Assembly (NCBI GenBank): GCA_964017065.1
Contig: OZ024783.1
Span: 11,002,885 to 11,066,884, forward strand
DNA from: Haliclona indistincta
Taxonomy: Eukaryota; Porifera; Demospongiae; Haplosclerida; Chalinidae
Reading direction: 5' to 3'
DNA: 64,000 nt
Shown: in pieces, positions 1-12,217 of the stretch
Layout: every line of letters begins with the position of its first letter
How positions within the stretch are numbered: position 1 is the first letter of the stretch
Program-made: the position numbers and the translations under genes
Notes under the pieces: model-generated
The model's database searches: none
What the model saw: the letters and a program-made list of their open reading frames with translations, nothing else
What the model was told of the DNA's origin: nothing

Positions 1-153
1 TACAGGGAGCTCATCAAAGTTATCATCCTCACATGTATATTTAATATAAAAATAATAATAATTTATTTATTTTTATTTTTTTTTGAGCAAAAGCAATAAT
101 AGATAATGAAGCAGATGAAAAGTTATAGTACAAAATTGAATGTGATACAAACC

Positions 154-582
154 CTATCTAGCTAACATAAGGTGAGGAGCAGAGCCAAGGGAACCCATGA
201 CAGAGGCAGCATTTCCTCGACGTTGAACAGCAACTGACATTCTTTGTAGTATGTGGACTGTGGCCTCCTCTTCCCCTGTTGCTTGGGTCAACCGATGTCC
301 AAGATCTTTAATGAAGTTCATAGTAGCAGGTCCCAGGACTCCACTAGTCTCAACTGCCACAAATGTAAAGCGATAGGACGAGGTCAAGTTTGAATAGTTA
401 ATTTTCTTTCTCTCTTCCGCTGCTGCAGCAACAGCTCCCGCCTCTCTCGCAGCCAAATGGAGGTATGAGGGTGCAAATGTGTCTGTCACAGTAGCATCCC
501 AAACCAGATGTTTTCCACTTTTCCAAGGAACAGATGTGATACCATCAGGACGCTTCTCATCAGTTCGACTGACACCTACAGG
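154..582 (-). pseudogene. 3' remnant of a retrotransposon ORF (C-terminal segment)
   Basis: The minus strand is open from about 582 to a TAG at 154-156. It begins with a segment carrying RPDG and PWKSGK, continues through VWDATVTDTFAPSY and AVETSGVLGP, and ends with a QRRGNAASVMGS-like stretch. This combination (RPDG-PW-x-WD, then AVETSG-GP, then IQRGNAAS) is the usual C-terminal tail of reverse-transcriptase polyproteins found in many copies in cnidarian and sponge genomes. No start belongs to it: the frame simply enters from an AT-rich junction at about 583-640, so this is a 5'-truncated copy. The reverse transcriptase domain itself is not in the window. The match is by recognition of the motif series, so the exact clade is left open. 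Confidence 0.62.
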
Positions 583-2170
583 TTTAATAATAATTTATAA
601 TAATAAATAATTTATTAATAATAATAATTTATTATTTGCACACAATGCATTGTGCTTTTGTCTCCAGACAAGGATACACTTCCAAATCAAGTATTACAAC
701 CAGTGTTTAGCGGCAATGCTGATTTAGTCGACAATTCCCTCTTTGCAACAAGCAAATTTTCAAGAAGAGATCTCTGGATCAACTGCTTTCCCAGAAGGAA
801 AGGCCATCAGATGAGTCAGTTTGTTAGTGAATGTACGTTAAAATTCTTCCAATATTTTCAGTGAATGCCTGTCAGTTTAAGCGAGATTTTATTAGAATTA
901 ATGTAAAGGAATCAGAGAAGAAGTTGCTATCATAATTGTAATCATAATAATACATGCATGCAGCCAAAACTACGGAAGATTGTATCGGGACTAGTTAGGA
1001 AAGTTTTTTTAGACTAATTGTTCGAGTTTCTTGTGGTGCAGCGGATATGTGGCCACTTCAACTAAATGACATGGTAGCAACAACATAATAATTATTTTTA
1101 ATACTATAATTATACATATTTCCAATTCTACAGTTTATGGAAGTCACTCACTACTTAATGGGTGTGGCTGGTGATACCAAAAGCAGCTGTTACTGTCCAC
1201 TAATAAATTATGTGCTATTTCCGGAGGCATTTCAATGATTGGAATGTATGACTTGTTATTGTATGCTTTTGTAATTGTGCAGGCAATGAAATGTCTAATT
1301 TCAATTATGTATAAAATGAGATTTGACATCTGCACATGCACCTCTAGAAGAAACTCACATGTAGAAATTGGTCAGTCATTTCCACACCCAGCAATAAGGT
1401 GGAGTGTGTTGCTATCAGTAAAATTAATATCAACGTACAAAATCTTATCAAAATCTGAAGAAGCTGCTTACTTTGTTTGTAAAACAGGTATGTATATTAT
1501 TGCTCATGCATCACTTATTGATAATCACCACTGCATTATGTTGAATACATGCACTACTTGATATAATTCAAATATCAGGCTCCATACTCTATATTAACTT
1601 ACCTGTGTGACTCAAAGGTCATTCATTCTACTGTCACATTAATAATAATGCATCCGTTACGTTTACAAGTATATAAACCAGGACAGTTTATAGTCTGTCA
1701 AAAGCTACACCCATGCATTACTGTAACATTAATACTTAAACTCTTGTAAGTGACATGCATGCACAATCACACTAGTCCACTGGACTGCCTGCATACCACA
1801 ATATTGCATACCGTATAATTATCCAATGCGCATTATCATTCGCATAAGCTCTATGAGTATAGTACTAGTTTAGCTATAGTTATAGCTAGTCATTATCATA
1901 ATGCATACTCAAAAGACCCACATAATGAACTTTAGAAACATAATAGTACTCCTCATTATTACTCAACATAATTATATTTAAACCATAGTATGAATAATTC
2001 TCTTTGATGTAACGAGCGTTAATGAGGGTTATAAATCGTGTACAGCCCGCACGCGTTTCAAGATGGCCGCCGCGTTCGAGAATCCACAAAGAAACAGCGC
2101 TCGGGCTGCTCTGCGGTCTTCCTGCGACGTAAGGTAGCCAGCTAGACGTCAGGCAAGCAGCGCACTATGG
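583..2170. other. Intergenic, no supported gene
   Basis: The stretch opens with a TAA/AAT-rich simple repeat (about 583-640). The short open frames at 652-864, 1144-1341 and 1235-1561 have no recognisable motif and no splice support. One isolated unit of the repeat tandemly arrayed at 2.6-3.1 kb lies at about 1317-1440. I see nothing else. Confidence 0.6.
1317..1440 (+). repeat. Solitary unit of the ~161-bp repeat
   Basis: This carries the same order of blocks as the array at 2.6-3.1 kb: TGAGATTTGACATCTGCACA, then CTCTAGAAGAAACTCACATG, then GTCAGTCATT and CAGCAATAAGG. It is one dispersed unit 1.1 kb upstream of the array, so the unit also exists outside the array. Confidence 0.75.
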
Positions 2171-2177
2171 TTTAAAG

Positions 2178-2279
2178 TAGTTATATACCTCACAGTCGGT
2201 GTTTAAGCATTTAAAGCCCTTGGGCTACGCCCGCGGGCTTTAAATCGCTTAAACACCTCCTGATCGGTATATAACTACT
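2178..2279. repeat. Short inverted repeat (hairpin MITE-like)
   Basis: The left arm starts GTAGTTATATACC and runs through GTGTTTAAGCATTTAAAGCCC. The right arm is its imperfect reverse complement, from GGGCTTTAAATCGCTTAAAC to GGTATATAACTAC. The arms are about 42 bp around a loop of roughly 14 bp. There is no coding capacity. Confidence 0.75.
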
Positions 2280-2554
2280 ATACAAAAAGCAGCCATAATA
2301 GTACACACTTATAGTATTCTGCATGCCATACACTATTTTAGGCAGAGCTAAATGGCTGCAGCTACCATAATAATAATAATAATTTATCATGCTTAATAAG
2401 CTACGTTGCACTGATGAGGACCAGAAAGTCTGAAGCAGATGATTCAGTATTTATATTAGTTGTCTGTCTGCAGCTGCAACAGTTTAGAACAAGTTTGCAC
2501 AATATAATCGAAAAATTAGATTGATTCAGTGCATAAAATAGGAAATAGTTAAAA

Positions 2555-3080
2555 GAAGACATGTAGAAATTGGTCAGTCATTGCCACACCCAGCAATAAG
2601 GCGGAGTGTGTCGTTATCGGTAAATATCAATGTACAAACTCTTATTGCTGGGTCCTGGAAACACCTAGAAAGAGAGAAAATGAGATTTGACATCTGCACA
2701 TGCACCTCTAGAAGAAACTCACATGTAGAAATTAGTCAGTCATTGCCACGCCCAGCAATAAGGCGGAGTGTGTTGTTATCGGTAATATCAACGTCCAAAA
2801 TCTTATTGCTGGGTCCAGGAAACACCTAGAAAGAGAGAAAATGAGATTTGACATCTGCACATGCACCTCTAGAAGAAACTCACATGTAGAAATTAGTCAG
2901 TCATTGCCACGCCCAGCAATAAGGCGGAGTGTGTTGTTATCGGTAATTCGGTAGTATCAACGTCCAAAATCTTATTGCTGGGTCCAGGAAACACCTAGAA
3001 AAAGAGAAAATGAGATTTGACATCTGCACATGTACCCAAAGAAGTAACTCACATGTAGAAGTTGTTCAGTTATTGCCACG
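2555..3080 (+). repeat. Tandem repeat, unit about 161 bp (one unit 169 bp)
   Basis: The block TGAGATTTGACATCTGCACA recurs at 2681, 2842 and 3011, giving periods of 161 and 169 bp. A partial unit starts the array at about 2555, and the last unit is cut after about 70 bp. Each unit includes CCACGCCCAGCAATAAGG and CTTATTGCTGGGTCC, which form a short internal inverted repeat (AGCAATAAG/CTTATTGCT). The extra 8 bp in the third unit is an internal partial duplication (GGTAATTCGGTAGTATC). Confidence 0.85.
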
Positions 3081-3141
3081 CCCACATTGAAAGTGAAAAT
3101 AATAATAATAATAAAAATAATAGCTAGGGAGAAATCAGCAG

Positions 3142-3744
3142 TTAACCCTTTAAGGCCTATAGCGGCTTTAGCCGCCATAATTGACTCCACCTACTCTAGA
3201 CGTCATAAAAAGTGCAAAAAGTGCTCTAGAAAGGTCAAATCAAGTTTATTTGCAAAAGATGACTTTACCTGAAAAAACCACCTGTTTTTCAGCGCACCCT
3301 CCCCACTAAAACGTACAGCACGGGGGGAATTTTAAAGGGGGTTCCCCCCGTTAACCCGGGGTTCGAAGGGGGGAGCCCCTCGCCAGTTTTGGCATTTTTA
3401 AGGCTTCAGGATGCCCGGAATGCATACTTGGGCATGGAATATGGTCTAAACTATGCTGTTTGCTCACCTGGACACCACCAGGTTTTTGTATCAGTCACAA
3501 GGGCTAAACGAAGACCAAAATTGGCTGAAAAATGACGAGGTCGCAGCACTTAAGCGGCTTCAGTTCCGAAGTGGGAGTGGCCAACTAAGAGTTTAGTACA
3601 TGGTTGTAAACTTTGACATACCAGGAAACAACAGTGCTAGTTTGGAACAGCTAACGTACTGCATTTTGTAGAAAATGCAAGACAAACTGTCAGTTTAGAG
3701 CAAGTCGAATTTTCGTCAAAATAATTCAGTGCCTAAAGAGTTAA
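3142..3744. mobile_element. TTAA-bounded MITE (piggyBac-like)
   Basis: The element opens with TTAACCCTTTAAGGCC at 3142 and closes with GGC-complement CCTAAAGAGTTAA at 3744. This gives an imperfect terminal inverted repeat directly abutting TTAA on both sides. TTAA target duplication is the hallmark of piggyBac-type transposition. No transposase frame is visible inside (603 bp), so it would be non-autonomous. A G-rich/C-rich stretch (about 3310-3380) is its only notable internal feature. Confidence 0.5.
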
Positions 3745-4017
3745 ACAAATAAAATACTGGATTTTTCAATTTTTTTCTATACAGCAAGTAGATACTGACT
3801 CACTGTGAGTGCTGCTTCACTTCTTAGTTGGCGTACCTAGCTCCTTAGAGCTTGCGCGTCCATTGTATTATACTATTCTGGATGCGTACACGGAGCGCAC
3901 AATTAGTGTATGTGATATTACAACTCAATGTACAACATGTACATTCTTGTGGTTTCTAATGAATGTGGTGCTGGCGAATGTGGTGCTGGCTTCAGCCGGG
4001 TCCCAATAAGAATGCTT
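3745..4017. other. Spacer, no supported gene
   Basis: This short spacer precedes the large foldback element. The open frame at 3809-4009 lacks recognisable motifs. Confidence 0.5.
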
Positions 4018-4826
4018 ATTGGGAGCATTAAGAGTAGCACTGTTGTTGGTTTACCTGTAAATGAGAGTCTAGACCGCCCCTGCTAGCTATAGCTAGTACA
4101 CATTCAGCTGCTTCAATTGACAGTGAATTTTTTCATGCTTGTCTTGTTAACGCATCCAAGGCTACCTGCATGAACAGCGCAATTGTAATCACAACTGAAA
4201 AGAAGGTTGTCTTGTACAAAAATTACCGAGCACTTTACATACATTCTGTAGTACCAACAGGCACACACGTGCATGGCTAGCAGCCTCTGTTGCACAATAT
4301 TTAAAATTAGGCTACTGATGCATGATAATTAATTCAGGAGGATTAATGCAATGGAATGGGTAGAAAATATTCGAGCAAAAAGTTTTGGTGTCTTCCTCTC
4401 AACGAAACACGTAACTCATGGGGTTCTGAAGAACCGCTCGGTCTCCTGAAAGGTCCACTTTCCTGAGCAAAAAGGTCCACTTTTCTTGGCAAAAGGGTCC
4501 ACTTTCTTAGCCAAAATTGAAGCAGCTTGTTTTCTCGTAAGTATTGCAGTGAAAATAGCACATTTAGGTAGTCATTATGTGACTGTTCATGAGAATTATC
4601 ATTAAAAATCAATTGACATGGCCATCATGATTTTCAATAAGACAACATTTTCAGCGGTGATCTGTACCACACGAGAAAGAACCCTCTCTGTAAATTCCTG
4701 GCTATGCAGGCCTTGTATAATGACGGTTTTGCATAATCTGTTAATGATAATTATAGCCGTAATAGGCTATTTATTCACTGTTGTTTTTGTGTGTAGCCTT
4801 AGATTTAATGTTATCGAAATTAATCA

Positions 4827-4831
<5 letters not shown>

Positions 4832-4886
<55 letters not shown>

Positions 4887-4917
4887 TTCTCTCTCTCCCT
4901 CTTTCTCTCTCTCACTC
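4832..4917. repeat. (CT)n microsatellite in the left arm
   Basis: A CT dinucleotide run with occasional TTT and CCC interruptions. Open frames across it encode only Ser-Leu repeats and are not genes. Confidence 0.95.
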
Positions 4918-5161
4918 AGGCTATTAATTTTGTGAAATCAGAAAGAGGACACTAAAACACCAAGAATGTTTGTCATAATGAGTTGCAATATGCTGCTTGA
5001 TTTGATGGTGTTATGTCAACAGGTGCAACTGAAAAAGTGATGGTCTGGCAAGTCGTAGCAAGAAGATAATAACTACATAAACTAAGTAGTTAGTAGTCCC
5101 AGTCACAAAACAATTAGTGTTTGTTATAAATTATGTATTTTCGTATCACAATAGTTTTATT

Positions 5162-6437
5162 ATATCTATGAACACACTTGAAGTGCGTAACATACAATCA
5201 TAGTCTAATTGTAATACAATTATTTGTTACAATGAATCGTACCATCCACTGAAATAGTCCTGAGCTAATCATAATAAATGGTTGCAAATTCTTCCAGTGA
5301 CCTTACAATCTGGTAGCAAAGTGCTGATCAATTGTAGCGAGAAATTGTCATTTCATAGTGATCTTGTGATTAAAGTGTAGCAAGTGGCATACTAATCTAG
5401 TAGACGTGATGTGCAAGAATGCTATGATAGCACTGAAATGAAGAAAATGTCACTTCATAGTGATCTTGTGACCAAAGTGCAGCAAGTAGCATACTAATCT
5501 GGTAGACTTGATGTGCAAGAATGCTGTGAAGGCACTGAAATGAAAAAAATGTCACTTCATAGTGATCTTGTGATTAAAGTGCAGTAAGTTGCATACTAAT
5601 CTGGTAGACTTGATGTGCAAGAATCCTGTGAAAGCACTGAAATGAAGAAAATGTCACTTCATAGTGATCTTGTGACTAAAGTGCAGTAAGTTGCATACTA
5701 ATCTGGTAGACTTGATGTGCAAGAATGCTGTGAAAGCACTAAAATGAAGAAAATGCCACTTCATAGTGATCTTGTGACTGAAGTGTAGTAAGTTGCATAC
5801 TAATACAGTGGAGCTAGTGAGTGGGAATACTGTATACGAAAAGATGCACTCTCATAGTGACTGTGGTACTAAAATAATTGCAGTAAGTTGTGTAGTACTT
5901 CAGTAGATCTGTTGTGTGAAAATGCTGTAATGACACTAAAATCTCCTTTCTTTATTTCAGTGCAATCACAGCATTCTTGCACATCAAGTTTACCAGATTA
6001 GTATGCAACGTACTGCACTTTAGTCACAAGATCACTATGAAGTGACATTTTCTTCATTTTAGTGCTTTCACAGCATTCTTGCACATCATGTCTACCAGAT
6101 TAGTATGCTACTTGCTGCACTTTGGTCACAAGATCACTATGAAGTGACATTTTCTTCATTTCTGTGCTATCATAGCATTCTTGCACATCAAGTCTACTAG
6201 ATTAGTATGCCACTTGCTACACTTTAATCACAAGATCACTATGAAATGAAAATTTCTCGCTACAATTGATCAGCACTTTGCTACCAGATTGTAAGGTCAC
6301 TGGAAGAATTTGCAACCATTTATTATGATTAGCTCAGGACTATTTCAGTGGATGGTACGATTCATTGTAACAAATAATTGTATTACAATTAGACCATGAT
6401 TGTATGTTACGCACTTCAAGTGTGTTCATAGATATAA
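5162..6437. mobile_element. Inner palindrome with ~102-bp tandem subrepeats
   Basis: The left edge TATCTATGAACACACTTGAA and the right edge TTCAAGTGTGTTCATAGATA are exact reverse complements. The match continues inward over about 200 bp (for example CCTTACAATCTGG near 5301 with CCAGATTGTAAGG near 6284). Inside, the left half has five units about 101-102 bp apart, anchored on GTGATCTTGTGA at 5359, 5460, 5562, 5664 and 5766. The right half has about three units in the opposite direction. The centre lies at about 5800-5940. This architecture of TIRs built from tandem subrepeats is typical of foldback transposons. Confidence 0.85.
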
Positions 6438-7690
6438 AAGAAAATTAAAAAGATTTCTATCGAAATCAAAAGGATGTAGGGTTGTGAAATCTACCACTGG
6501 TCAACAATGTAAACTAACAAGGAACAAGCATGGAATGGTAACACGATTGACTTGCTAACAGACCATAGATCCCTACATCAGTGGCTGCTGTAGTTGACTA
6601 TAGCTAGTTCAGCTTAGCTTGTTGCTGTTGACTGACACCTGACGTGCATTCAGCTTGTGACAGCTTATGTACAGCCACTGATGTAGGGATCTATGGTCTG
6701 TTAGCAAGTCAATCGTGTTACCATTCCATGCTTGTTCCTTGTTAGTTTACATTGTTGACCAGTGGTAGATTTCACAACCCTACATCCTTTTGATTTCGAT
6801 AGAAATCTTTTTAATTTTCTTGTTTGTGTCCTTTTTTCTTTTTCAGTGAAGTACAGTTCAATATCATGTAATTACTGTGCCATCTTTGTTTCCACCATTG
6901 GTTTGGTTTTCCTGTTGTTGATGGCTTTTCTTTATTATTAACAATTTTAAACTTGTAGCTAAATAATTCTTATGTTGTAGATATCAGCTCGCCTACGCAT
7001 GCATGAATACAGTGCATACGAGCCCCGCCCACACTTGTTTACGGCGGTTATAATTATCTGGCAAGGCAGAATGGTGATTCTGCGCTTGCTAGCTTACCGT
7101 TCTTCGAAGACTCCAGACAAATATGTGTTCTCCGTGATCTATACGGCGTGGCGATACTCAAGCTTGTGCTTGGTCACGTGCGCTAACCACAGCTTGGTCA
7201 CGTGCGTATTGCGCAATCACTATAATTATTAATGGCGTCTAACACTTGGCTGACAATGGATCACGATCGAGAAATCGCGGAATTTATATATATCGCCGTT
7301 TCGCTAAAAACTAAGTTCAAAAGGCACATGCCAGGAGAATTTTACGACTTTTCGTGGGTGTTTTGGTCTCGGCACTGCTCACGTAATTTGACGTAAAGGT
7401 GCTAGGCGAGTGGAAGAAAGAAAGAAGAAGAAGAAAGAAGAAAACGAAGATGACGAAACTCGATTTTCACCGTTTCCAGGTTCGTCACTTTAGTAACAAT
7501 CTCGAGCAATCTCCTTGCTACTGTAAGATGGGGCAACGCCAGATAGCAGATTTAAGTGTCTTTGGACGTATAAAATTCATCACCAGGCGAAATATCAGCG
7601 TTTGAACGCTAATACATTGTATGTAGCCGCCATCTTGTTTTCTCGTTCAACACTACATAGGGAGACACTACCGTGTCTCCCTAATAAAAC
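6438..7690 (-). mobile_element. Element A, copy 1
   Basis: This is an inverted copy of 17702-18938. Read on the minus strand, it starts with a hairpin around AGGGAGACACGGTAGTGTCT, then CGAGAAAACAAGATGGCGGC, then an AT-rich body. It ends in a ~385-bp palindrome (6438-6823) whose arms begin AAGAAAATTAAAAAGATTTC. A 54-codon frame starting at 7233 in this copy is interrupted by a stop in the other copy, so I do not regard it as coding. The element sits inside the outer foldback beside the inner palindrome. Confidence 0.85.
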
Positions 7691-7932
7691 TACGAAAATA
7701 CATGATTTATAACAAACACTAATTGTTTTGCCGGTGACTGGGACTACTAACTACTTAGTTTATGTAGTAAGTTAGTTATTATCTTCTTCTTACGACTTGC
7801 CAGACCATCACTTTTTCAGTTACACCTGTTGACATAACACCATCAAATCAAGCAGCATATTGCAACTCATTATGACAAACATTCTTGGTGTTTTAGTGTC
7901 CTCTTTCTGATTTCACAAAATTAATAGCCTGA

Positions 7933-8085
<153 letters not shown>

Positions 8086-8913
8086 TGATTAATTTCGATA
8101 ACATTACGACACTTAAATCTAAGGCTACACACAAAAACAACAGTGAATAAATAGCCTATTACGGCTATAATTATCATTATTAACAGATTATGCAAAACCG
8201 TCATTATACAAGGCCTGCATAGCCAGGAATTTACAGAGAGGGTTCTTTCTCGTGTGGTACAGATCACCGCTGAAAATATTGTCTTGTTAAAAATCATGAT
8301 GGCCATGTCAATTGATTTTTAATGATAATTCTCGTGAACAGTCACATAATGACTACCTAAATGTGCTATTTTCACTGCAATACTTCCGAGAAAACAAGCT
8401 GCTTCAATTTTGGCTAAGAAAGTGGACCCTTTTGCCAAGAAAAGTGGACCTTTTTGCTCAGGAAAGTGGACCTTTCAGGAGACCGAGCGGTTCTTCAGAA
8501 CCTCATGAGTTACGTGTTTCGTTAAGAGGATGAAGACACCAAAACTTTTTGCTCGAATATTTTCTACCCATTCCGTTACATTAATCCTCCTGAATTAATT
8601 ATCATGCATCAGTAGCCTAATTTTAAATATTGTGCAACAGAGGCTGCTAGCCATGCACGTGTGTGCCTGTTGGTACTACAGAATGTATGTAAAGTGCTCG
8701 GTAATTTTTGTACAAGACAACCTTCTTTTCAGTTGTGATTACAATTGCGCTGTTCATCCAGGTAGCCTTGGATGCGTTAACAAGACAAGCATGAAAAAAT
8801 TCATTGTCAATTGAAGCAGCTGAATGCGTACTAGCTATACTGAGCTAGCAGGGGCGGTCTAGACTCTCATTTACAGGTAAACCAACAACAGTGCTACTCT
8901 TAATGCTCCTAAT

Positions 8914-9540
8914 ACAATCTGACTATTGATAGACTCACCAGTTCTGCTCAGAGATCATGTGCAGGTGCTCAGGACCTTCAACTAATAAATTGAACAAGCT
9001 ATCACATTCAGCCATAGATAATGATTCAGCCGGTTCTTTAGCCGAGATTCCTCCTCGTTACAACGCCTTTTCATTGTCACACAGAAGTTTAAAAGGCTCA
9101 GGTCCACTTTGCTTGTGGTAGAATAGAATGCTAGACAGCACTACTAACTCGTCTTCAGTGGATTTCAATCACCTTTAGGTTCCTATAAACAGCAGCCTTC
9201 TTTACTAAAGTAGTCCCAGACGATGATCTGCGTGCTTTTCAAGCTGGAGCTGTCGGTACGCCATTTTATCTAGTCGATTCCTGCACCAGCCCCACCTTTC
9301 TCTGGTACCAGACAGTACACTGAACCCGCCCACTGATAGTTACAAACCGAGAACCCTAACACCGCACGTGCCGTGAGGGTTCCAGTATTTTCTTAGGTAC
9401 CAATCGGAGAAAAGTTTCCGAACCGGGTGTAACGGGAGGTCGGGTGTCACTCGTTCATAAAAGTTGTTCCTTGGCTTGTACAATAACGTAATATGAACTT
9501 GTTTTGAAAACAATGATTACCCCGCCCAACTACTAGCTAA
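8914..9540. other. Intergenic, no supported gene
   Basis: I see no coding signal or repeat structure. It precedes the first exon of the gene at 9578. Confidence 0.5.
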
Positions 9541-9577
9541 TCAGGGGCTAATTTTGAGCTGGAGTTGCGCAGTAGCG

Positions 9578-10755
9578 ATGGATGCGAACCAGAGCTCAAC
9601 AAGAGAAGAAGACATTTGTTCTAGTGATACGGACGACAAAATCGTCGAACCTCCGAAAAAAGTCAGAAAGCTCGCTATCGAGGAGCCGGCTACTGCTGTG
9701 GCACCGCCATCGGTCGAAGGCAACATCGTACGTCATCGTTCAAGTCATCATGTAAGCTCTGATGAAGTGACTGGACCTCCGTCGAAAATACCAAAGCTAG
9801 ACGAAGTAACCACGCCGTGGAAAGGGTCTACAAGCAAGCTATGTACAGTAACAAGCCAGCAATCATCTGCTAGTACTGCTCATGAAGGAGAACAAACGGT
9901 AAGTGTATTATAGCTACTTTAATGCATGTAACGAAGTTGCCGAATAATTGTAAGTGGTGACAGATTATCGGTTCAGTACTGTTTAATTATAGTCTCTTCA
10001 ATGGAATGACGATTTGCAATATATAGGAAGCGAGGAAGGTTCTGGTGCATTTGGTACTAACATTGGAATGTTGTGGGCAGGTGTTTTGATAACCAGCTTA
10101 CTATAAGTCGGTTATCTTGAGCTTGTAAATAATAGTATGCTATGCATGCATGTGGCTTTGAATGTACAATGGGGCTTGTGCATTATTATTCTCACATAAA
10201 TAAAATTTCCAGCTGAGCTAGGCTTTCCAAATTTCCATCTATGCGTATGTCATTCCGTAAATGCCCCGCGTTCTATTTCATTGGACTTTTTGAATTTACA
10301 TTCGTAATACCGCGTGTATTGGGTTGCTAACAAATTAAAGTGCGTGAATAGAAGGAAGAGCAACTGCTAAAAAGAAGAATACATGAAAGAGCTCGCCGAG
10401 CTGCTGAAACCGTGGAAGAAAAAGAGCTGTGCTTGAGTAAGCGAAGAGCTTGTGACAAGGCGCGACGTGCTCAGCTTACTGCTAAGGAGAAGAACTACAA
10501 CAGCTGAGACGTCAACAACAAGAGCTACGTACTGCTGAGACCAATGAACGTAGAAAGAATAGGTTAAAGCACGTGAGGGACCATGAACATAATCAACGTG
10601 CTGCTGAGACTAGTGACCAAGGAGAAGACAGGCTACAGCGTACGAGAGGCCCGAAAATGTCAAGAACGACGCTAGACAGTTGTAATCAAGAGATGCGGAA
10701 CTGCTTGCTGCTGTTTCATATTTCACGTACAAGATACTCACTTGCCAAAAGCTAA
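9578..10755 (+). pseudogene. Helitron-like gene N-terminal part, two exons, frameshifted
   Basis: Exon 1 runs from the ATG at 9578 to 9898 (107 codons). It is polar, with PPKKVRKL and GPPSKIPKL basic patches that resemble nuclear localisation signals. It ends at a consensus donor (ACG/GTAAGT). An acceptor at 10350-10351 opens exon 2 at 10352 in the same phase. Exon 2 encodes repeats of the type KRRxxERARRAAETxEE, recurring as RTAETNERRKNRLKHVRD and RAAETSDQGEDRLQ. Such Ala-Glu-Thr repeats are common at the N-terminus of Helitron-encoded helicase proteins and their relatives. A TGA at 10505-10507 interrupts the frame; the repeat pattern continues in another frame to 10755, so a one-base deletion just before 10500 is likely. 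No helicase domain follows; the next sequence is a palindrome. The Helitron link is inference from the repeat type. Confidence 0.45.
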
Positions 10756-10849
10756 AAGCACTGTATCAAACAACCTAGTTATCAAACTGACTAGAGATCG
10801 TCTGCAATGCACTCGCTCAGGCTCGTCCCACATTGTCCATGAACAATCA

Positions 10850-11478
10850 GAATCATTTCCCAATCATTGCTGTGTATTTTTGAGCTAGATTCCGTGTTCT
10901 TCTCGTCGGTCTTACGGAGGGAATCGTTTGTCCTATGACTACCATACTTTGGGAAACAAGAAAGTAGTAAGTGGGACACTGATAAAAGGAAAGTTTTATC
11001 TATAGGCAAGTCAGTTGCATCTGCAGTGACCACTCATTTCATGCAGAAATCGTGCTGTTTTCAGTTGTGAATCGTTAATCACGTCTTCAGATGCATGGAT
11101 ATACACCGCAAAGGTTTGCTAACAATGTTGCTTGAAGTACTAAGTGCAAGAAAGCAGCTAAAGTTGATAACAGACGGTAGACGCAACTTGTGTAATCTTC
11201 CATGTTTCTCAGCCTCGGTTGTTTTCTCGCATCTAGTGCATCAAGCAACATTGTTAGCAAACCTTTGCGGTGTATATCCATGCATCTGAAGACGTGAATA
11301 ACGATTCACAACTGAAAACAGCGTGATTTCTGCATGAAATGAGTGGTCACTACAGATGCAACAGACTTGCCTCTAGATGAAAGTATGGTAGTCATAGGAC
11401 AAACGATTTCCTCTGTAAGACCGAAGAGAAGAACACAGAATCTAGCTCAAAAACACAGCGATAATTGGGGGATGATTC
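10850..11478. mobile_element. Imperfect palindrome, arms about 240-300 bp
   Basis: The left arm (10850 to about 11148) is reverse-complementary to the right arm (about 11232-11478). Clear anchors are ACCGCAAAGGTTTGCTAACA with its complement, and GAATCATTTCCCAATCATTG with its diverged complement at the right edge. The spacer is about 80 bp. The same short peptide (MDIHRKGLLTMLL) appears on both strands purely because of the palindrome. It directly follows the broken gene at 9578-10755 and may have truncated it. Confidence 0.75.
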
Positions 11479-12217
11479 TAAATAACGCCCATGTACCCTC
11501 TGCCGGAAATATTATTATGCGAGAAGTAAACTGTAAGCCCCATTGTGAATGCGCTTACGTTTCTCAAGAAGATCACTGTATATTGTTAGTAACTGACTTG
11601 CGATTTGCTGTACAAACACACAGAACTATCAGTGTCTGAGAGTGGTCTTATTGAGGTGGCACTTCATCGGTAACAGGAAGCAAATAACAATATTCACCGT
11701 TTATTCATTGATATCGATCGTCAACCGGCTATGCGCGCTCACCATCATGGTGGCTAATGAAGACAGTTTTTAGGTACACAATGCTCCACTATTCTTTGAC
11801 GCAGGCTGCTGTTGCTAGCTTGATTGAGCCTCTTAAACATCGGGCCATAGACATTTTCATTGATTTTATTTTTAACGAAGTAAGCTATATCTTCCGTGTA
11901 ATAGCTACATATCGAAACGTGAGTGGCAAAACTGGCTAATATTCAAGAAACCAGGCTTTATTTCGGAAACAAACGATGCAAATGCATTTGAAGCACAAGA
12001 AGCAAATGTGTCTGTAGTATTTATTCTCATCTCTCTTGTGCCGCTGTCGCACATAGTGTACCTAGCGCTCGCCAGCGGGTAAACAGGCGTCGTCCGTCCC
12101 ACTAATGCTGTTTATGCAACAACTCAAACTTGGAATAATAAGAGGAGACCACTAGGTGACTGTGCACCACACACAAGAACTCCATAACTAAAAGTATTGT
12201 AGAAAAAAGAAAGGGTA
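11479..12217. other. Intergenic, no supported gene
   Basis: The frames at 11343-11639 and 11757-11939 have no recognisable domain, and the first overlaps the palindrome arm. No splice-supported model was found. Confidence 0.5.

Noticed and set aside
4618..4935. Ser-Leu-rich frame over the CT run (also 7893-8306 and 24320-25031)
   Set aside because: Pure dinucleotide translation; the frames start outside and extend only because CT/GA repeats lack stops.
7233..7397. 54-codon ATG frame in element A
   Set aside because: The second copy has a TAG at the sixth codon, so it is not conserved.
11087..11289. Frames on opposite strands both starting MDIHRKGLLTMLL
   Set aside because: Same palindrome effect; no conserved domain.
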